A stretch of 64,000 nucleotides of DNA. Source: Variovorax sp. PBL-E5 (lineage in GTDB: Bacteria; Pseudomonadota; Gammaproteobacteria; Burkholderiales; Burkholderiaceae_C). The notes under the pieces were generated by a model. It saw nothing but the letters and a program-made list of their open reading frames with translations. It had not been told where the DNA came from and made no database searches. Below are positions 8,632 to 17,107 of the stretch, piece after piece (within the stretch, counting starts at the first letter, position 1; each line of letters starts with the position of its first letter). The stretch covers positions 4,304,001-4,368,000 of the forward strand of contig NZ_LR594671.1 of assembly GCF_901827185.1 (NCBI RefSeq). The letters are read 5' to 3'. The position numbers were made by a program, and so were the translations under genes.

Positions 8632-9609
8632 ATGTCCGATGCCCCCAAGCCCCGCCATTTGATGATCCCGTTCGCCGGCCGCAGTTCCCCGGCCTGCCGC
8701 GAAGCGCTGGCCGGGCTGCGCCTGCCGAACACCGAGGCGATGCTCGCGCGGCTCGCGCTGGTGCACGGCGACCAGCAGGACGACAGCACGCGCTCGCCGC
8801 CGCACGAGCGCGCATTGGCCGAGGCGCTCGGCATCGGCGCAGCGGACGGCTGCATCCCATGGGCCGCGCTGGAAGCGAAGCAGGCCGGCCTCGGTCCCAC
8901 CGGCCCAGGCGACAGCTGGGGCGTGGCCACGCTGTGCCACTGGCAGGTCGGCATCGACGACGTGGTGCTCGGCGATCCGGCCGCGATCGAGATCGATGCC
9001 GCCGAATCCGCGGCGCTGCTGGCCGCGGCGCGGCCCTTCTTCGAAGAGGACGGCATGGCGCTGCATGCGTCGGCGACGCCCGGCCGCTGGCTGGTGCAGG
9101 GCAAGGTCTTCGACGGCCTGGCCACGGCGTCGATCGACCGCGCCGTCGGCTGGCCGATCTCGCAATGGTCGCCGCTGTCCGATGCCGCACGGCCGCTGCG
9201 CCGGCTGCAGAACGAGATGCAGATGCTGCTCTACACCGAACGCGTGAACGACCAGCGCACCGCACGCGGCGTGCCGCCGATCAACTCCTTCTGGCTCAGC
9301 GGCACCGGCAGCCTGCCCGCGGCGCTCGCCAACGGCACCGCGCCGGCATCCGCGCCCGAGGTCGCCGATGCCTTGCGCGTGCCCGCGCTGCGCGACGACG
9401 GCGCCGGCTGGGCCGCCGCGTGGCAGGCGCTCGACGCCGGCGCGATGGCCGATCTGCTGGCCGACTACACGCACGGCGCCGATGTCGTGCTGACGCTGTG
9501 CGGCGACCGTGGCGCACGCCGCTTCGGCGTGCAGCACCGCGGCCTGCTGAGCTGGGCCCGGAGCCTGTTCGAGCGGCCGAGCGCGGCCTCCATCCTCGCG
9601 ACGCTGTGA
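8632..9609 (+). CDS. Conserved hypothetical protein (COG4255-like), upstream of recJ
   Basis: A 325-residue soluble protein starting MSDAPKPRHLMIPFAGRSSP. It matches my memory of a beta-proteobacterial family often found before recJ and sometimes labelled phosphoglycerate-mutase-like. Recognisable stretches are CIPWAALEAKQAGL, CHWQVGIDDVVLGDP, ARPFFEEDGMALHAS and NEMQMLLYTERVNDQR. No catalytic motif can be assigned with confidence, so no function is claimed. Its TGA overlaps the recJ ATG (TGATG), implying translational coupling. Confidence 0.8.
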   Translation: MSDAPKPRHLMIPFAGRSSPACREALAGLRLPNTEAMLARLALVHGDQQDDSTRSPPHERALAEALGIGAADGCIPWAALEAKQAGLGPTGPGDSWGVATLCHWQVGIDDVVLGDPAAIEIDAAESAALLAAARPFFEEDGMALHASATPGRWLVQGKVFDGLATASIDRAVGWPISQWSPLSDAARPLRRLQNEMQMLLYTERVNDQRTARGVPPINSFWLSGTGSLPAALANGTAPASAPEVADALRVPALRDDGAGWAAAWQALDAGAMADLLADYTHGADVVLTLCGDRGARRFGVQHRGLLSWARSLFERPSAASILATL

Positions 9610-11321
9610 TGCAGATCGTCGCTCGCGACATTCCGCCGCGCAGCGCCTGGGCGCTCGAGCAGGCCGGCGTGCATCCGCTGCTCGCGCGCCTCTATGCGGC
9701 GCGCGGCGTGCTGGCCAAGGAAGAGCTGGACGACGGCCTGACGCGCCTGCTGCCGCCCGCGACGCTGCGCGGCACGCAGGAAGCGGCACGGCTGCTGGCC
9801 GACGCGATCCGCGACGACAGGCGCCTGTGCATCGTCGCCGACTACGACTGCGACGGCGCCACCGCCTGCGCCGTCGCGGTGCGCGGCCTGCGCCTGCTCG
9901 GCGCGAAGCAGGTGAGCTACCTGGTACCCGACCGCGTGATCGACGGCTACGGCCTGACGCCGCCGATCGCCGAGCGCGTGGCGGACAGCGGCGCCGACTT
10001 GCTGATCACCGTGGACAACGGCATCGCGAGCGTCGAGGGCGTCGCGGCCGCCAAGGCGCGCGGTCTCGCGGTGCTGGTGACGGACCACCACCTGCCCGGC
10101 CCCGAACTGCCGGCGGCCGATGTGCTCGTGAATCCCAACCAGCCCGGCTGCGGCTTCGAGAGCAAGAGCATCGCGGGCGTCGGCGTGATGTTCTATGTGC
10201 TGCTGGCGCTGCGCGCCGAGCTGCGCGCGCGAGGTGCGTTCGATCGCGTTGCGCAACCCAAGCTGGACGCATTGCTGCCGCTCGTGGCGCTGGGCACCGT
10301 GGCCGACGTGGTCCGGCTCGATGCCAACAACCGCCGCCTGGTCGCTCAGGGCCTGCGCCGCATCCGCACGAGCGCCATGCCCGCAGGCATCGCCGCCCTC
10401 TTCAAGGCCGCAGGCCGCAACGCCGCGGCCGCGACCACCTTCGACTTCGGCTTCGCGCTCGGCCCGCGCATCAACGCCGCCGGCCGCCTCGCCGACATGA
10501 CGCTCGGCATCGAATGCCTGCTGACCGACGACGCCGGCCGCGCCGCCGAACTGGCACAGCTGCTCGACGGCATCAACCGCGAGCGGCGCGACATCGAAGG
10601 CGGCATGCGCGACCAGGCGCTGCGGCTGGCCGAGACGCTGTTCGGCGACGACAGCCAGCCGCCGCCCGCGGCCATCAGCGTGTTCGGTGCGGACTTCCAC
10701 GAAGGCGTGGTCGGCATCGTCGCCTCGCGCCTCAAGGACCGCTTCCATCGGCCCACCTTCGTCTTCGCGGCCAGCGGCGCCGACGGCCGCGCGCACGAGC
10801 TCAAGGGCTCGGGCCGCTCGATCCCCGGCTTTCATCTGCGCGATGCGCTCGACCTCGTGGCCAAGCGCCATCCCGGCGTGCTGCTGCGCTTCGGCGGCCA
10901 CGCGATGGCGGCCGGATGCACGGTGGCGCGCGAGCACTTCCCTGTCTTCGAGCAGGCGCTGGCCCAGGTCGCGCGCGAGTGGCTCGACGCCGCCACGCTG
11001 ACGCGCCGGCTCGACACCGACGGCCCGCTCGCGCCCGAGTACCTGCGCGTGGACCTGGTCGACACGCTGCACCGCGAGGTGTGGGGCCAGGGCTTCGCGC
11101 CGCCGACCTTCAGCGAGGAGGTCGAGGTGGTCTCGCAGCGGCTGGTCGGCGAGAAGCACCTCGCGCTCAAGCTGAAGCACCGCGGCAGGCCGGTCGACGG
11201 CATCTGGTTCGGCCATACCGAGCCGCTGCCGCCGAAGGTGGTGATCGCGTGGCGCCTCGATGCCGACGAATGGCAGGGCGTGCGGCGCGTGCGCTTTCTC
11301 GTCGAAGGCGCCGAACTCTGA
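9609..11321 (+). CDS. recJ: Single-stranded-DNA-specific exonuclease RecJ
   Basis: A 570-residue DHH-superfamily 5'-3' single-strand exonuclease used in recombination and mismatch repair. Motifs in order are VADYDCDGATACAVAV (motif I), ITVDNGI, VTDHHLPGPELP (DHH motif III), NPNQPGCGFESKSIAG, FALGPRINAAGRLADM, the DHHA1 segment GSGRSIPGFHLRDAL, and RFGGHAMAAGC. The C-terminal OB-fold-like region (SEEVEVVSQRLVGEKHLALKL) is complete. The start is set by the ATG overlapping the previous stop. Its length matches the family. Confidence 0.95.
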   Translation: MQIVARDIPPRSAWALEQAGVHPLLARLYAARGVLAKEELDDGLTRLLPPATLRGTQEAARLLADAIRDDRRLCIVADYDCDGATACAVAVRGLRLLGAKQVSYLVPDRVIDGYGLTPPIAERVADSGADLLITVDNGIASVEGVAAAKARGLAVLVTDHHLPGPELPAADVLVNPNQPGCGFESKSIAGVGVMFYVLLALRAELRARGAFDRVAQPKLDALLPLVALGTVADVVRLDANNRRLVAQGLRRIRTSAMPAGIAALFKAAGRNAAAATTFDFGFALGPRINAAGRLADMTLGIECLLTDDAGRAAELAQLLDGINRERRDIEGGMRDQALRLAETLFGDDSQPPPAAISVFGADFHEGVVGIVASRLKDRFHRPTFVFAASGADGRAHELKGSGRSIPGFHLRDALDLVAKRHPGVLLRFGGHAMAAGCTVAREHFPVFEQALAQVAREWLDAATLTRRLDTDGPLAPEYLRVDLVDTLHREVWGQGFAPPTFSEEVEVVSQRLVGEKHLALKLKHRGRPVDGIWFGHTEPLPPKVVIAWRLDADEWQGVRRVRFLVEGAEL

Positions 11322-11426
11322 GCCTGCGTCTTTACGCCGGCTTTACACCCGGTCAGCGCGGCGGCAGCCTGCGTGCCCTGTAATGCATCGCCGGCCACGC
11401 CAGGTGGCGGCGAGCAAGGACGCGGG

Positions 11427-11903
11427 ATGACAAGACTCAGGCAGAAATTCGCATTCGCCATCGTGCTGGCCGCACTCAGCGGCCACAGCTTCGCGCAGTT
11501 CGGCGGCGGCGGCATGGGGGGCGGACGGCGCGGGCACAGCGGCGATGCACCGGCGGCATCGCGCAGCACCGAGCAGGCATCGAGCCCCGAGATGAGGGCC
11601 AACCAGATCAGGGACAAGCTCTACGACCTGCGCCTGCGGCTGCTGATCACGCCCGAGCAGGCCGCCCTGTGGGACGGCTTCTACAACAAGGTGTGGGATC
11701 TGGCGGTGAAGAACTCGCTCGCGCATGCGCCGGCGGCCGACGACCTGACGGCCGTGCAGGCGCTGCAGCAGCGCGTGGCCGAGGCGCAGGAGCGCGCCGG
11801 ACGGCTGCAGGAGATCGGCGACGCGGCCGCCCGCCTCTATGCGGCCCTGACGCCGGACCAGCGGCGCGTGGCCGATCAGTACCTGCCGCCGGCGCTTCCA
11901 TGA
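11427..11903 (+). CDS. Small periplasmic protein with Spy/CpxP-like (LTXXQ) motif
   Basis: A 158-residue protein with a cleavable signal peptide (KFAFAIVLAALSGHSFAQ), a Gly-rich stretch (FGGGGMGGGRRG), then a helical region. Two LTXXQ-like elements are visible, ITPEQAALW and LTPDQRRVADQY, as in the Spy/CpxP/ZraP family of periplasmic chaperone-type or metal-responsive proteins. The start at 11427 is chosen because it opens directly into the signal peptide. The next genes are envelope-stress or efflux remnants, so it may once have been part of that locus. Confidence 0.7.
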   Translation: MTRLRQKFAFAIVLAALSGHSFAQFGGGGMGGGRRGHSGDAPAASRSTEQASSPEMRANQIRDKLYDLRLRLLITPEQAALWDGFYNKVWDLAVKNSLAHAPAADDLTAVQALQQRVAEAQERAGRLQEIGDAAARLYAALTPDQRRVADQYLPPALP

Positions 11904-11925
11904 GCCTTCCCCAGCCGGCCGCCTC

Positions 11926-12167
11926 GTGAACACACGGATCCTGGTGGTGGAAGACGACCTGCACATTGCCGCCCTGCTGGGCCGCGAGCTCGTGCATCGG
12001 GGCTACGACGTGCAGAAGGCGTCCACCGGCGCGCAGGCGCTCGGCTGCATCCGCGCCGACCGGCCGGCCCTGATGCTGCTGGACCTGGGACTGCCCGACA
12101 TGGAAGGCAGCCAGGTGCTGCGGCAGGTGCGCGAAGCGGGCAGCGCGCTGCCGGTCATCGTGCTCAC
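11926..12167 (+). pseudogene. Response-regulator receiver domain fragment (OmpR family), truncated
   Basis: A GTG start at 11926 begins NTRILVVEDDLHIAALLGRE, a clear receiver domain with the acidic pair (VEDD), the phospho-acceptor aspartate in LMLLDLGLPDMEG and LPVIVLT with the conserved threonine. Right after that threonine the similarity stops. The reading continues as arginine-rich shadow sequence to 12462, while the real coding similarity moves to another frame. The rest of the receiver domain (the lysine switch) and the winged-helix DNA-binding domain are absent. It cannot be a working regulator. Confidence 0.8.
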
Positions 12168-13364
12168 CCCGACGTCAAGGCCGCGGCGGCCGCGCTGCGC
12201 GGCGCACGCGAGAACACCCTGGCCCAGCAGGGCGCGTTCTTCCCGAGCGTCGCAGCGCAGTTCAATCCGACGCGGCAGTCGATCGTGCCGGTGCTCGCCA
12301 GTCCGCTCGCATCGGGCAGCGACATCTACAGCCTGCACACGGCGCAGCTCAACATCGCCTATGCACCCGACGTGTTCGGCGGCAATCGCCAGCAGGTCAA
12401 GTCGCTGCAGGCGCAGGCGGACACGCAGCGCTTCCAGTTGCAGGCGGCGCGGCTCACGCTGACCAGCAATGTCGTGCTGGGCGCCGTCCAGCTGGCGTCG
12501 CTGCAGGCACAGATCGGCACCACGCACCAGCTGATCGATCTCGCGGAGCATCAACTCGCGCTGTTCCAGCGCCAGCACGCACTGGGGCAGACCGGCATCG
12601 CCGATGTCGCGGCGCAGGAGGCGGTGGTCGCGCAGGTCCGCGCCACATTGCCGCCGCTGGAGAAGCAGCGCGAACAGCAGCGCAACCAGCTGGCCGTGCT
12701 GGCTGGCCGCCTGCCCGGCGACAGGGCGGCCTTCGATGTCGAACTCGATGCGCTGCGGCTGCCCGACGAACTGCCGCTGAGCCTGCCGCCCCGGCTGGTC
12801 GAACAGCGGCCCGACGTCCAGGCCGCCGAAGCGCAGCTGCATGCGGCCAGCGCGCAGATCGGCGTGGCGATGGTCAACCGCCTGCCGAGCTTCAGCCTGA
12901 GCGCGGGCTTCGGCAGCAGCGCCTTGCAGTTCTCGAAGCTGTTCACCGCAGGCACCGGCTTCTGGAGCGTGGGCGCCAATGCGCTGCAGCCGATCTTCGA
13001 CGGCGGCACGCTGCTGCATCGGCAACGCGCCGCGCAGGCCGGCTACGACCAGGCAGCCGCGGCCTACCGCAGCACCGTGCTCGGCGCGTTCCAGAACGTG
13101 GCCGATACCCTGGGCGCGATCCAGGCGGACGCCAGGGCGCTGGAGTCCTTGATCGCCAGCGAGCGCGCGGCCGAAAGAAGCCTGGCGATCGCGCGCCGGC
13201 AATGGTCCGCCGGCGCGGTCGGCTCGCTGGCCGTGCTTGCCGCCGAGCAGAGCTTGCGCCAGGCCGCGATCGCACGCGTCCAGGCCCAGGCCAGCCGGCT
13301 GGCCGACAGCGCGGCGCTGTTCCAGGCACCGGGCGGTGGATGGTGGAACAGGGATCCGGTCTGA
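12168..13364 (+). pseudogene. Efflux outer-membrane lipoprotein (NodT/OprM family), 5' end deleted
   Basis: In-frame similarity to the NodT/OprM/CusC outer-membrane factor starts at about 12168 with PDVKAAAAALRGARENTLAQ and GAFFPSVAAQFNPTRQS, and runs to the end of the family. Visible are the NIAYAPDVFGGNRQQ helix region, ERPDV-type PRLVEQRPDVQAAEAQL and the second repeat LQPIFDGGTLLHRQRAAQ. The first 80-100 residues of a normal protein (signal peptide, lipid-attachment cysteine) are missing and replaced by a receiver-domain fragment in another frame. An internal ATG at 12285 could start a shorter product, but without a signal peptide it would not reach the outer membrane. No RND pump or adaptor gene adjoins it. 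Confidence 0.8.
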
Positions 13365-13378
13365 TCCGGGCGCGCGTC

Positions 13379-13711
13379 ATGCTGCCGGCCGTCGCCGCGC
13401 TGCTGTGCGGCTGTGCCGCGTTGCCCGAGCCGTGGCGCGACTTCCAGGCGGGCTGGCGCACCGGCCATGTCATCGAGACCGGCGCCGCGGCAGGCATCAC
13501 GCGGCCGGTCGACAGCGACTGCAGGACGCCGGCGCAGGCCAGGGATCCGGGCCGCCGTTTTGCCGTCGTCCTCTACGGCACGCACGGCGGGCTGCTGAAG
13601 CTGCGGGTCGCGCCCCTGGCCGCGGCATCGACCCTCGCCAGGGACGATTGGGTGCAGGTCAATATCGAGCGCTGCGACGCGCTCAGGCCGCCGGACAGTC
13701 GATCACCTTGA
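13379..13711 (+). CDS. Small lipoprotein of unknown function
   Basis: A 110-residue protein with a lipoprotein-type signal at the start (MLPAVAALLCGCAALPEP). No family is recognised. It begins 14 bp after the truncated efflux gene, and its 3' end overlaps the convergent OmpA-like gene by 29 bp. An ATG at 13340, overlapping the previous gene, is an alternative start but would spoil the signal peptide. Likely an accessory of the lost efflux locus (inference). Confidence 0.5.
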   Translation: MLPAVAALLCGCAALPEPWRDFQAGWRTGHVIETGAAAGITRPVDSDCRTPAQARDPGRRFAVVLYGTHGGLLKLRVAPLAAASTLARDDWVQVNIERCDALRPPDSRSP

Positions 13712-14990
13712 ACTCGACGCGCCGGTCCAGCGCATCGCGGGCATCGTCGGTGCCGAGCCCCGAGATCGGCTCGCGCGAGCCCTTGCCGACGGCGACGGTG
13801 CGCCGCGCGACGCCGGGCGTGCCGGCATCGAGCCGTTGCGCGACGTACTGCGCGCGCATCAGCGACAGGCGATCGTTCAGGGGCTCGGGCCCGGTGCGGC
13901 TGGTGTGGCCCGACACTTCCATGCAGGCCGTGCTTTGCCCGGCGCGCGAAGCGATCTGCTTGAGCCAGACCGGGTACTGGGCGCTGATCTGCGTGTCGCC
14001 CAGGAACAGCGTCGAGCCGGGACGGAACAGGAACTTCACCGCGATGCGCTTCTGCGCCAGGCCGTAATCGACGATCTTCGAGAAGGCCTGCGCGGCCTCG
14101 TCCTTGCGCCCGAGCTTCCAGCTCGAAAGGTACAGGCCGTTGTAGACGCGCAGCTGGTCGCCGCCGCCCACGCGCGCGACGCCGCGGTAGAGGTCCAGCG
14201 CCTCGTCGTAGCGGCCGGCGTTGTAGCTGGTCATCGCGTCGTTGATCATCGCGGCGGCGACGATCTTGTCCCAGTACGCGGGGTTGATCGGATCGCCGAC
14301 CTTGGTGCCCTGGCAGGTCCGCACGTAGCCGTCGGTGGCGGGGTCGGGCGTCCACGCGGGGCTGTCCTGGAAGAACGCGGTCGGCGTCGGGTCGACGCCA
14401 TCGGGCCGGGCGCGCGCGAAGCCCTTGGACACGATCTTGCCGCTGTGCAGATCGACCAGCGCCAGGCAGACCCGGTACCACTCGCGCGGCCCCGGCGCGT
14501 TCTTGCCGTCCTTGTCGACCGCGGTGAAGGTGCCGATGAAGAGCAGCGGCGCGCGTGCCAGCGAACCGGTCGAGAAGGGCTGCAGGTCGTAGCGCGGGAA
14601 GCTGGTCTGCAGCATCGCGGTGATGCGCTGCTCCATGGTCTGCGTCGCAACCGACTGCGCGCCGGTGTTGCCGTCGATCAGCGGATCGATGACCAGCGGC
14701 AGCTTGCCGGCGCCCTCGGGCAGCGCGGCGTTGCCGAACAGGCTGGTGGCCGCGAAGGTCACTGCTTCGCCGAAGGGCATGATGGGCGGCGGCGGCGCGA
14801 CCGCAGCAGGCGCCGGTGCGGCAGCGGCGACCGGCGCGGCAGTTGTTGCCGCAGGCGGCTGCGGCGCGGCCGACCTGGCCGGTGGCGGCGGCGCGGTGCC
14901 GCAGGCAACCAGAACGACCATCGCAAGCATTGCCAGGAGCCGGGACAGCATCGCCAGGCCGGCGTGAGGATCAGGCTTCATCATTTGCAC
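13683..14990 (-). CDS. OmpA-family lipoprotein with tetratricopeptide-like middle region
   Basis: A 435-residue protein with a lipobox (LAMVVLVACG), a Pro/Ala-rich linker, then an unknown domain (about 70-240) rich in aromatic and acidic residues. A TPR-like pair follows (AMTSYNAGRYDEALDLYRGV and VYNGLYLSSWKLGRKDEAAQ). The C-terminal OmpA peptidoglycan-binding domain has VKFLFRPGSTLFLGD, MEVSGHTSRTGPEPLNDRLS and ALDRRVEFKVI. It should sit in the outer membrane and bind peptidoglycan. Its start overlaps the end of the caspase-like gene by 10 bp, so the two are coupled and probably act together at the envelope. Confidence 0.85.
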   Translation of the reverse strand: MQMMKPDPHAGLAMLSRLLAMLAMVVLVACGTAPPPPARSAAPQPPAATTAAPVAAAAPAPAAVAPPPPIMPFGEAVTFAATSLFGNAALPEGAGKLPLVIDPLIDGNTGAQSVATQTMEQRITAMLQTSFPRYDLQPFSTGSLARAPLLFIGTFTAVDKDGKNAPGPREWYRVCLALVDLHSGKIVSKGFARARPDGVDPTPTAFFQDSPAWTPDPATDGYVRTCQGTKVGDPINPAYWDKIVAAAMINDAMTSYNAGRYDEALDLYRGVARVGGGDQLRVYNGLYLSSWKLGRKDEAAQAFSKIVDYGLAQKRIAVKFLFRPGSTLFLGDTQISAQYPVWLKQIASRAGQSTACMEVSGHTSRTGPEPLNDRLSLMRAQYVAQRLDAGTPGVARRTVAVGKGSREPISGLGTDDARDALDRRVEFKVIDCPAA

Positions 14991-16294
14991 TCCTGTTTGA
15001 GATAGTTGTTTTCCGAGGTCGACAGCGGCTCGCCGATCGAGGCACGCGTGAGCAGATCCCGGCAGCCGCGGCTGCGGTCCGGCGCTGGCGTCGGCGCCAG
15101 CGCGGTCGGGCGTTTTTCGGCGGCCTCCAGGGCGGCGGGCAACCCCTGCGGCAGCGAGGTCGTGGCCTCCCCGCGGGACTCGGCACGCGCCTCGGCGAGC
15201 GCGACGCGCGCGCGTTCGAGCTGTATCTCGAGCTGGCTCGCATAGCGCTCGTTGGCCTTGACCACCTCGGCCGCCGCGGCCGGTCGCGGTGCCGCAGCAG
15301 GCGCCGCGGCGGGCGCCTTCGATGGGCCGGCGGCGGGCGATGTGGGCGAAGTCGAAGCGGTCGCGGTCGCAGTCGCAGTGGCCGGTGCGCGGGCCGCCGC
15401 GCGCGACTCTTCCAGTGCCTTGCGCGTCTGCTGCAGTTCGAGCTCGAGGCGCTGGATCTGCGCCTGCCGGGCCGCTTCGCCGGACAGCGTTTCGGCGCCG
15501 GGATTGAAGCTGAAATCCGAGGTCAGCGAGGTGTTGACCCAGGGCACCTGCCGGTCCTTGGTGTCGTGCAGCACCTTCACGCGCACGTTCTTGAACATCT
15601 GCTCGACTTCCAGCCCCGGCACCATCATTTCCTGCGCGAGGTTCTTGCTGTAGACGCTGTTGCCGCCGTCGGGTCCGTCCTCGGCCGACGAGCCAGGTGC
15701 CGCCGCATAGGCGATCAGCGTGCCGCGCGCGCCCATCTCGGCCAGGCCGACGGCCGAGCGGACGCTGCGGGTCCTGCCGGCGAAGGGGTTGTCGCGACAG
15801 GTGTCGAGGATCACGATGCGCGCCTTCGAGCGCGTCTTGTCGAGCCGGCTCAGGAACACGTCCTCGATGTCGACCGCATCGTCCTTGACCGCCTCCTGGT
15901 CGCGCAGCTGGATGTCGACCGGCAGCAGGTAGTTGCGGCCGTCGATCTGCATCCCGTGCCCGGCGTAGTAGAAGACCGCGATGGCGTCGTCGTCCTGCAG
16001 GCGGCGCGCGAACTCGCGCAGCACGCGCCGGAATTCGCGGATGTCGAGGTTGAGCTGCTCGTTGACCTCGAAGCCCAGCTTGCGCAGGTTGGCCGCGATC
16101 AGCCGCGCGTCATTCTCGGGATTGCCGAGCGGGATCTTCGGATACCGCGAATTGCCGATGACCAGCGCGATGCGCTTCTCGGCCGGGCGGCTCTGCGCGC
16201 GGGCGGCGTCGATGGCGCCCGTCACCGCCGTCAGCAGGCAGAGCGCGAAGAGAAAGCTCGCAAAACGGAAAACACGGGCGGCACGGTGTTCCAT
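14981..16294 (-). CDS. Secreted caspase-family (peptidase C14-like) protein
   Basis: A 437-residue protein with a signal peptide (FASFLFALCLLTAVTGAIDAARA). The caspase-like p20 domain begins KRIALVIGNSRYPKIPLGNP and carries the catalytic histidine in AVFYYAGHGMQIDGRNYL and the catalytic cysteine in ARIVILDTCRDNPF. Residues about 290-400 are an Ala-rich, coiled-coil-like region (QIQRLELELQQTRKALEESR). Such bacterial orthocaspase-like proteins are known, but their roles are mostly unknown. Both catalytic residues are present. Its gene overlaps the OmpA-like lipoprotein gene. Confidence 0.85.
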   Translation of the reverse strand: MEHRAARVFRFASFLFALCLLTAVTGAIDAARAQSRPAEKRIALVIGNSRYPKIPLGNPENDARLIAANLRKLGFEVNEQLNLDIREFRRVLREFARRLQDDDAIAVFYYAGHGMQIDGRNYLLPVDIQLRDQEAVKDDAVDIEDVFLSRLDKTRSKARIVILDTCRDNPFAGRTRSVRSAVGLAEMGARGTLIAYAAAPGSSAEDGPDGGNSVYSKNLAQEMMVPGLEVEQMFKNVRVKVLHDTKDRQVPWVNTSLTSDFSFNPGAETLSGEAARQAQIQRLELELQQTRKALEESRAAARAPATATATATASTSPTSPAAGPSKAPAAAPAAAPRPAAAAEVVKANERYASQLEIQLERARVALAEARAESRGEATTSLPQGLPAALEAAEKRPTALAPTPAPDRSRGCRDLLTRASIGEPLSTSENNYLKQECK

Positions 16295-16390
16295 GGTGTC
16301 TGCGCGGCAGGATGGCCACGGCGGCCGTGGCGAAGGGGCATCGCGACCATCTTGCGGCAGCGCGGGAGCACGCGCAATGTGCCGTACGTT

Positions 16391-17056
16391 CTATCTCTTG
16401 AATTCGTGGTTCAGGCCGATCACGAAGCCGCGCACCCCCTGCGGCCCCGTTCGCGATGCGCTGACGTCGATGCTGATCAACGGCGTCAGGCTGAACCGGA
16501 GGCCGGCCCGCGTGGTCCAGATCTCGAAGGCCCGACTCCGCTCGACGATGAGCGACACCCGGTCGTTCATCGCCCACTCGCCTGCGAGGCCGCCGCGGCC
16601 GGTGCGCGCACCGGTGCCCGTGGCCCAATCCGCCCCCAGGTTCACGTGGACCCAGAGACTGTCGAGCGCACGCCAGCTGACGGGAACGACGAACTGCCCG
16701 CCGGCCCGTCCACCGCGGGTCAGATCCCAGGTCGTGCTCGCCGACACGGCGGCGCTGAGCCGGTCGTCGGCCCCCACGCCCAGGAAAGTCCACTTGAGCT
16801 GCGGGCCGAAGGTGGCAATGCGCCCGTCCGGCCCCGAATAGCGGTCGACATTCAGGCCCAGTTCGACCGGGCCGACCCGGCATGCGGGTCCGAGGTGAAA
16901 CACGCGCAGCGGCTCGATGCCGGTGCGGCCTGCCCAGACCTCGTACTGGCACTGTCCCGGATCCAGCGTGCCTGCGTCGTCGACGTCGAAATGCCCGCCG
17001 GCGCGCGCCGTGGCCGCGGTCAGCGCCAGCAGCAGCATGAACAGGCGGGCAATCAT
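16391..17056 (-). CDS. Secreted, probable outer-membrane beta-barrel protein of unknown function
   Basis: A 221-residue protein with a signal peptide (MIARLFMLLLALTAATARAG) and repeated alternating strands such as VGPVELGLNVDRY, LWVHVNLGADWATG and LISIDVSASRTG. It ends in a strand with aromatic/basic C-terminus (GFVIGLNHEFKR), as expected for a small outer-membrane barrel. It resembles proteins annotated as hypothetical or putative outer-membrane transporters in related bacteria, but no specific family is claimed. It lies 96 bp upstream of the caspase-like gene on the same strand. Confidence 0.6.
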   Translation of the reverse strand: MIARLFMLLLALTAATARAGGHFDVDDAGTLDPGQCQYEVWAGRTGIEPLRVFHLGPACRVGPVELGLNVDRYSGPDGRIATFGPQLKWTFLGVGADDRLSAAVSASTTWDLTRGGRAGGQFVVPVSWRALDSLWVHVNLGADWATGTGARTGRGGLAGEWAMNDRVSLIVERSRAFEIWTTRAGLRFSLTPLISIDVSASRTGPQGVRGFVIGLNHEFKR

Positions 17057-17107
17057 CCGCGCGGATTCTAGGGTCCGTGTGTGGCAGTTGCGTAAGACGC
17101 GCCGGCC

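Noticed and set aside
9465..11216. A 583-codon open frame antisense to recJ
   Set aside because: Composition is Arg/Ala/His-rich without family features. RecJ on the plus strand is complete with all motifs.
12168..12462. Continuation of the response-regulator frame as a fused protein of 178 residues
   Set aside because: After 12167 the translated sequence is Arg/Ser-rich and without regulator features. The other frame is clearly an efflux protein.
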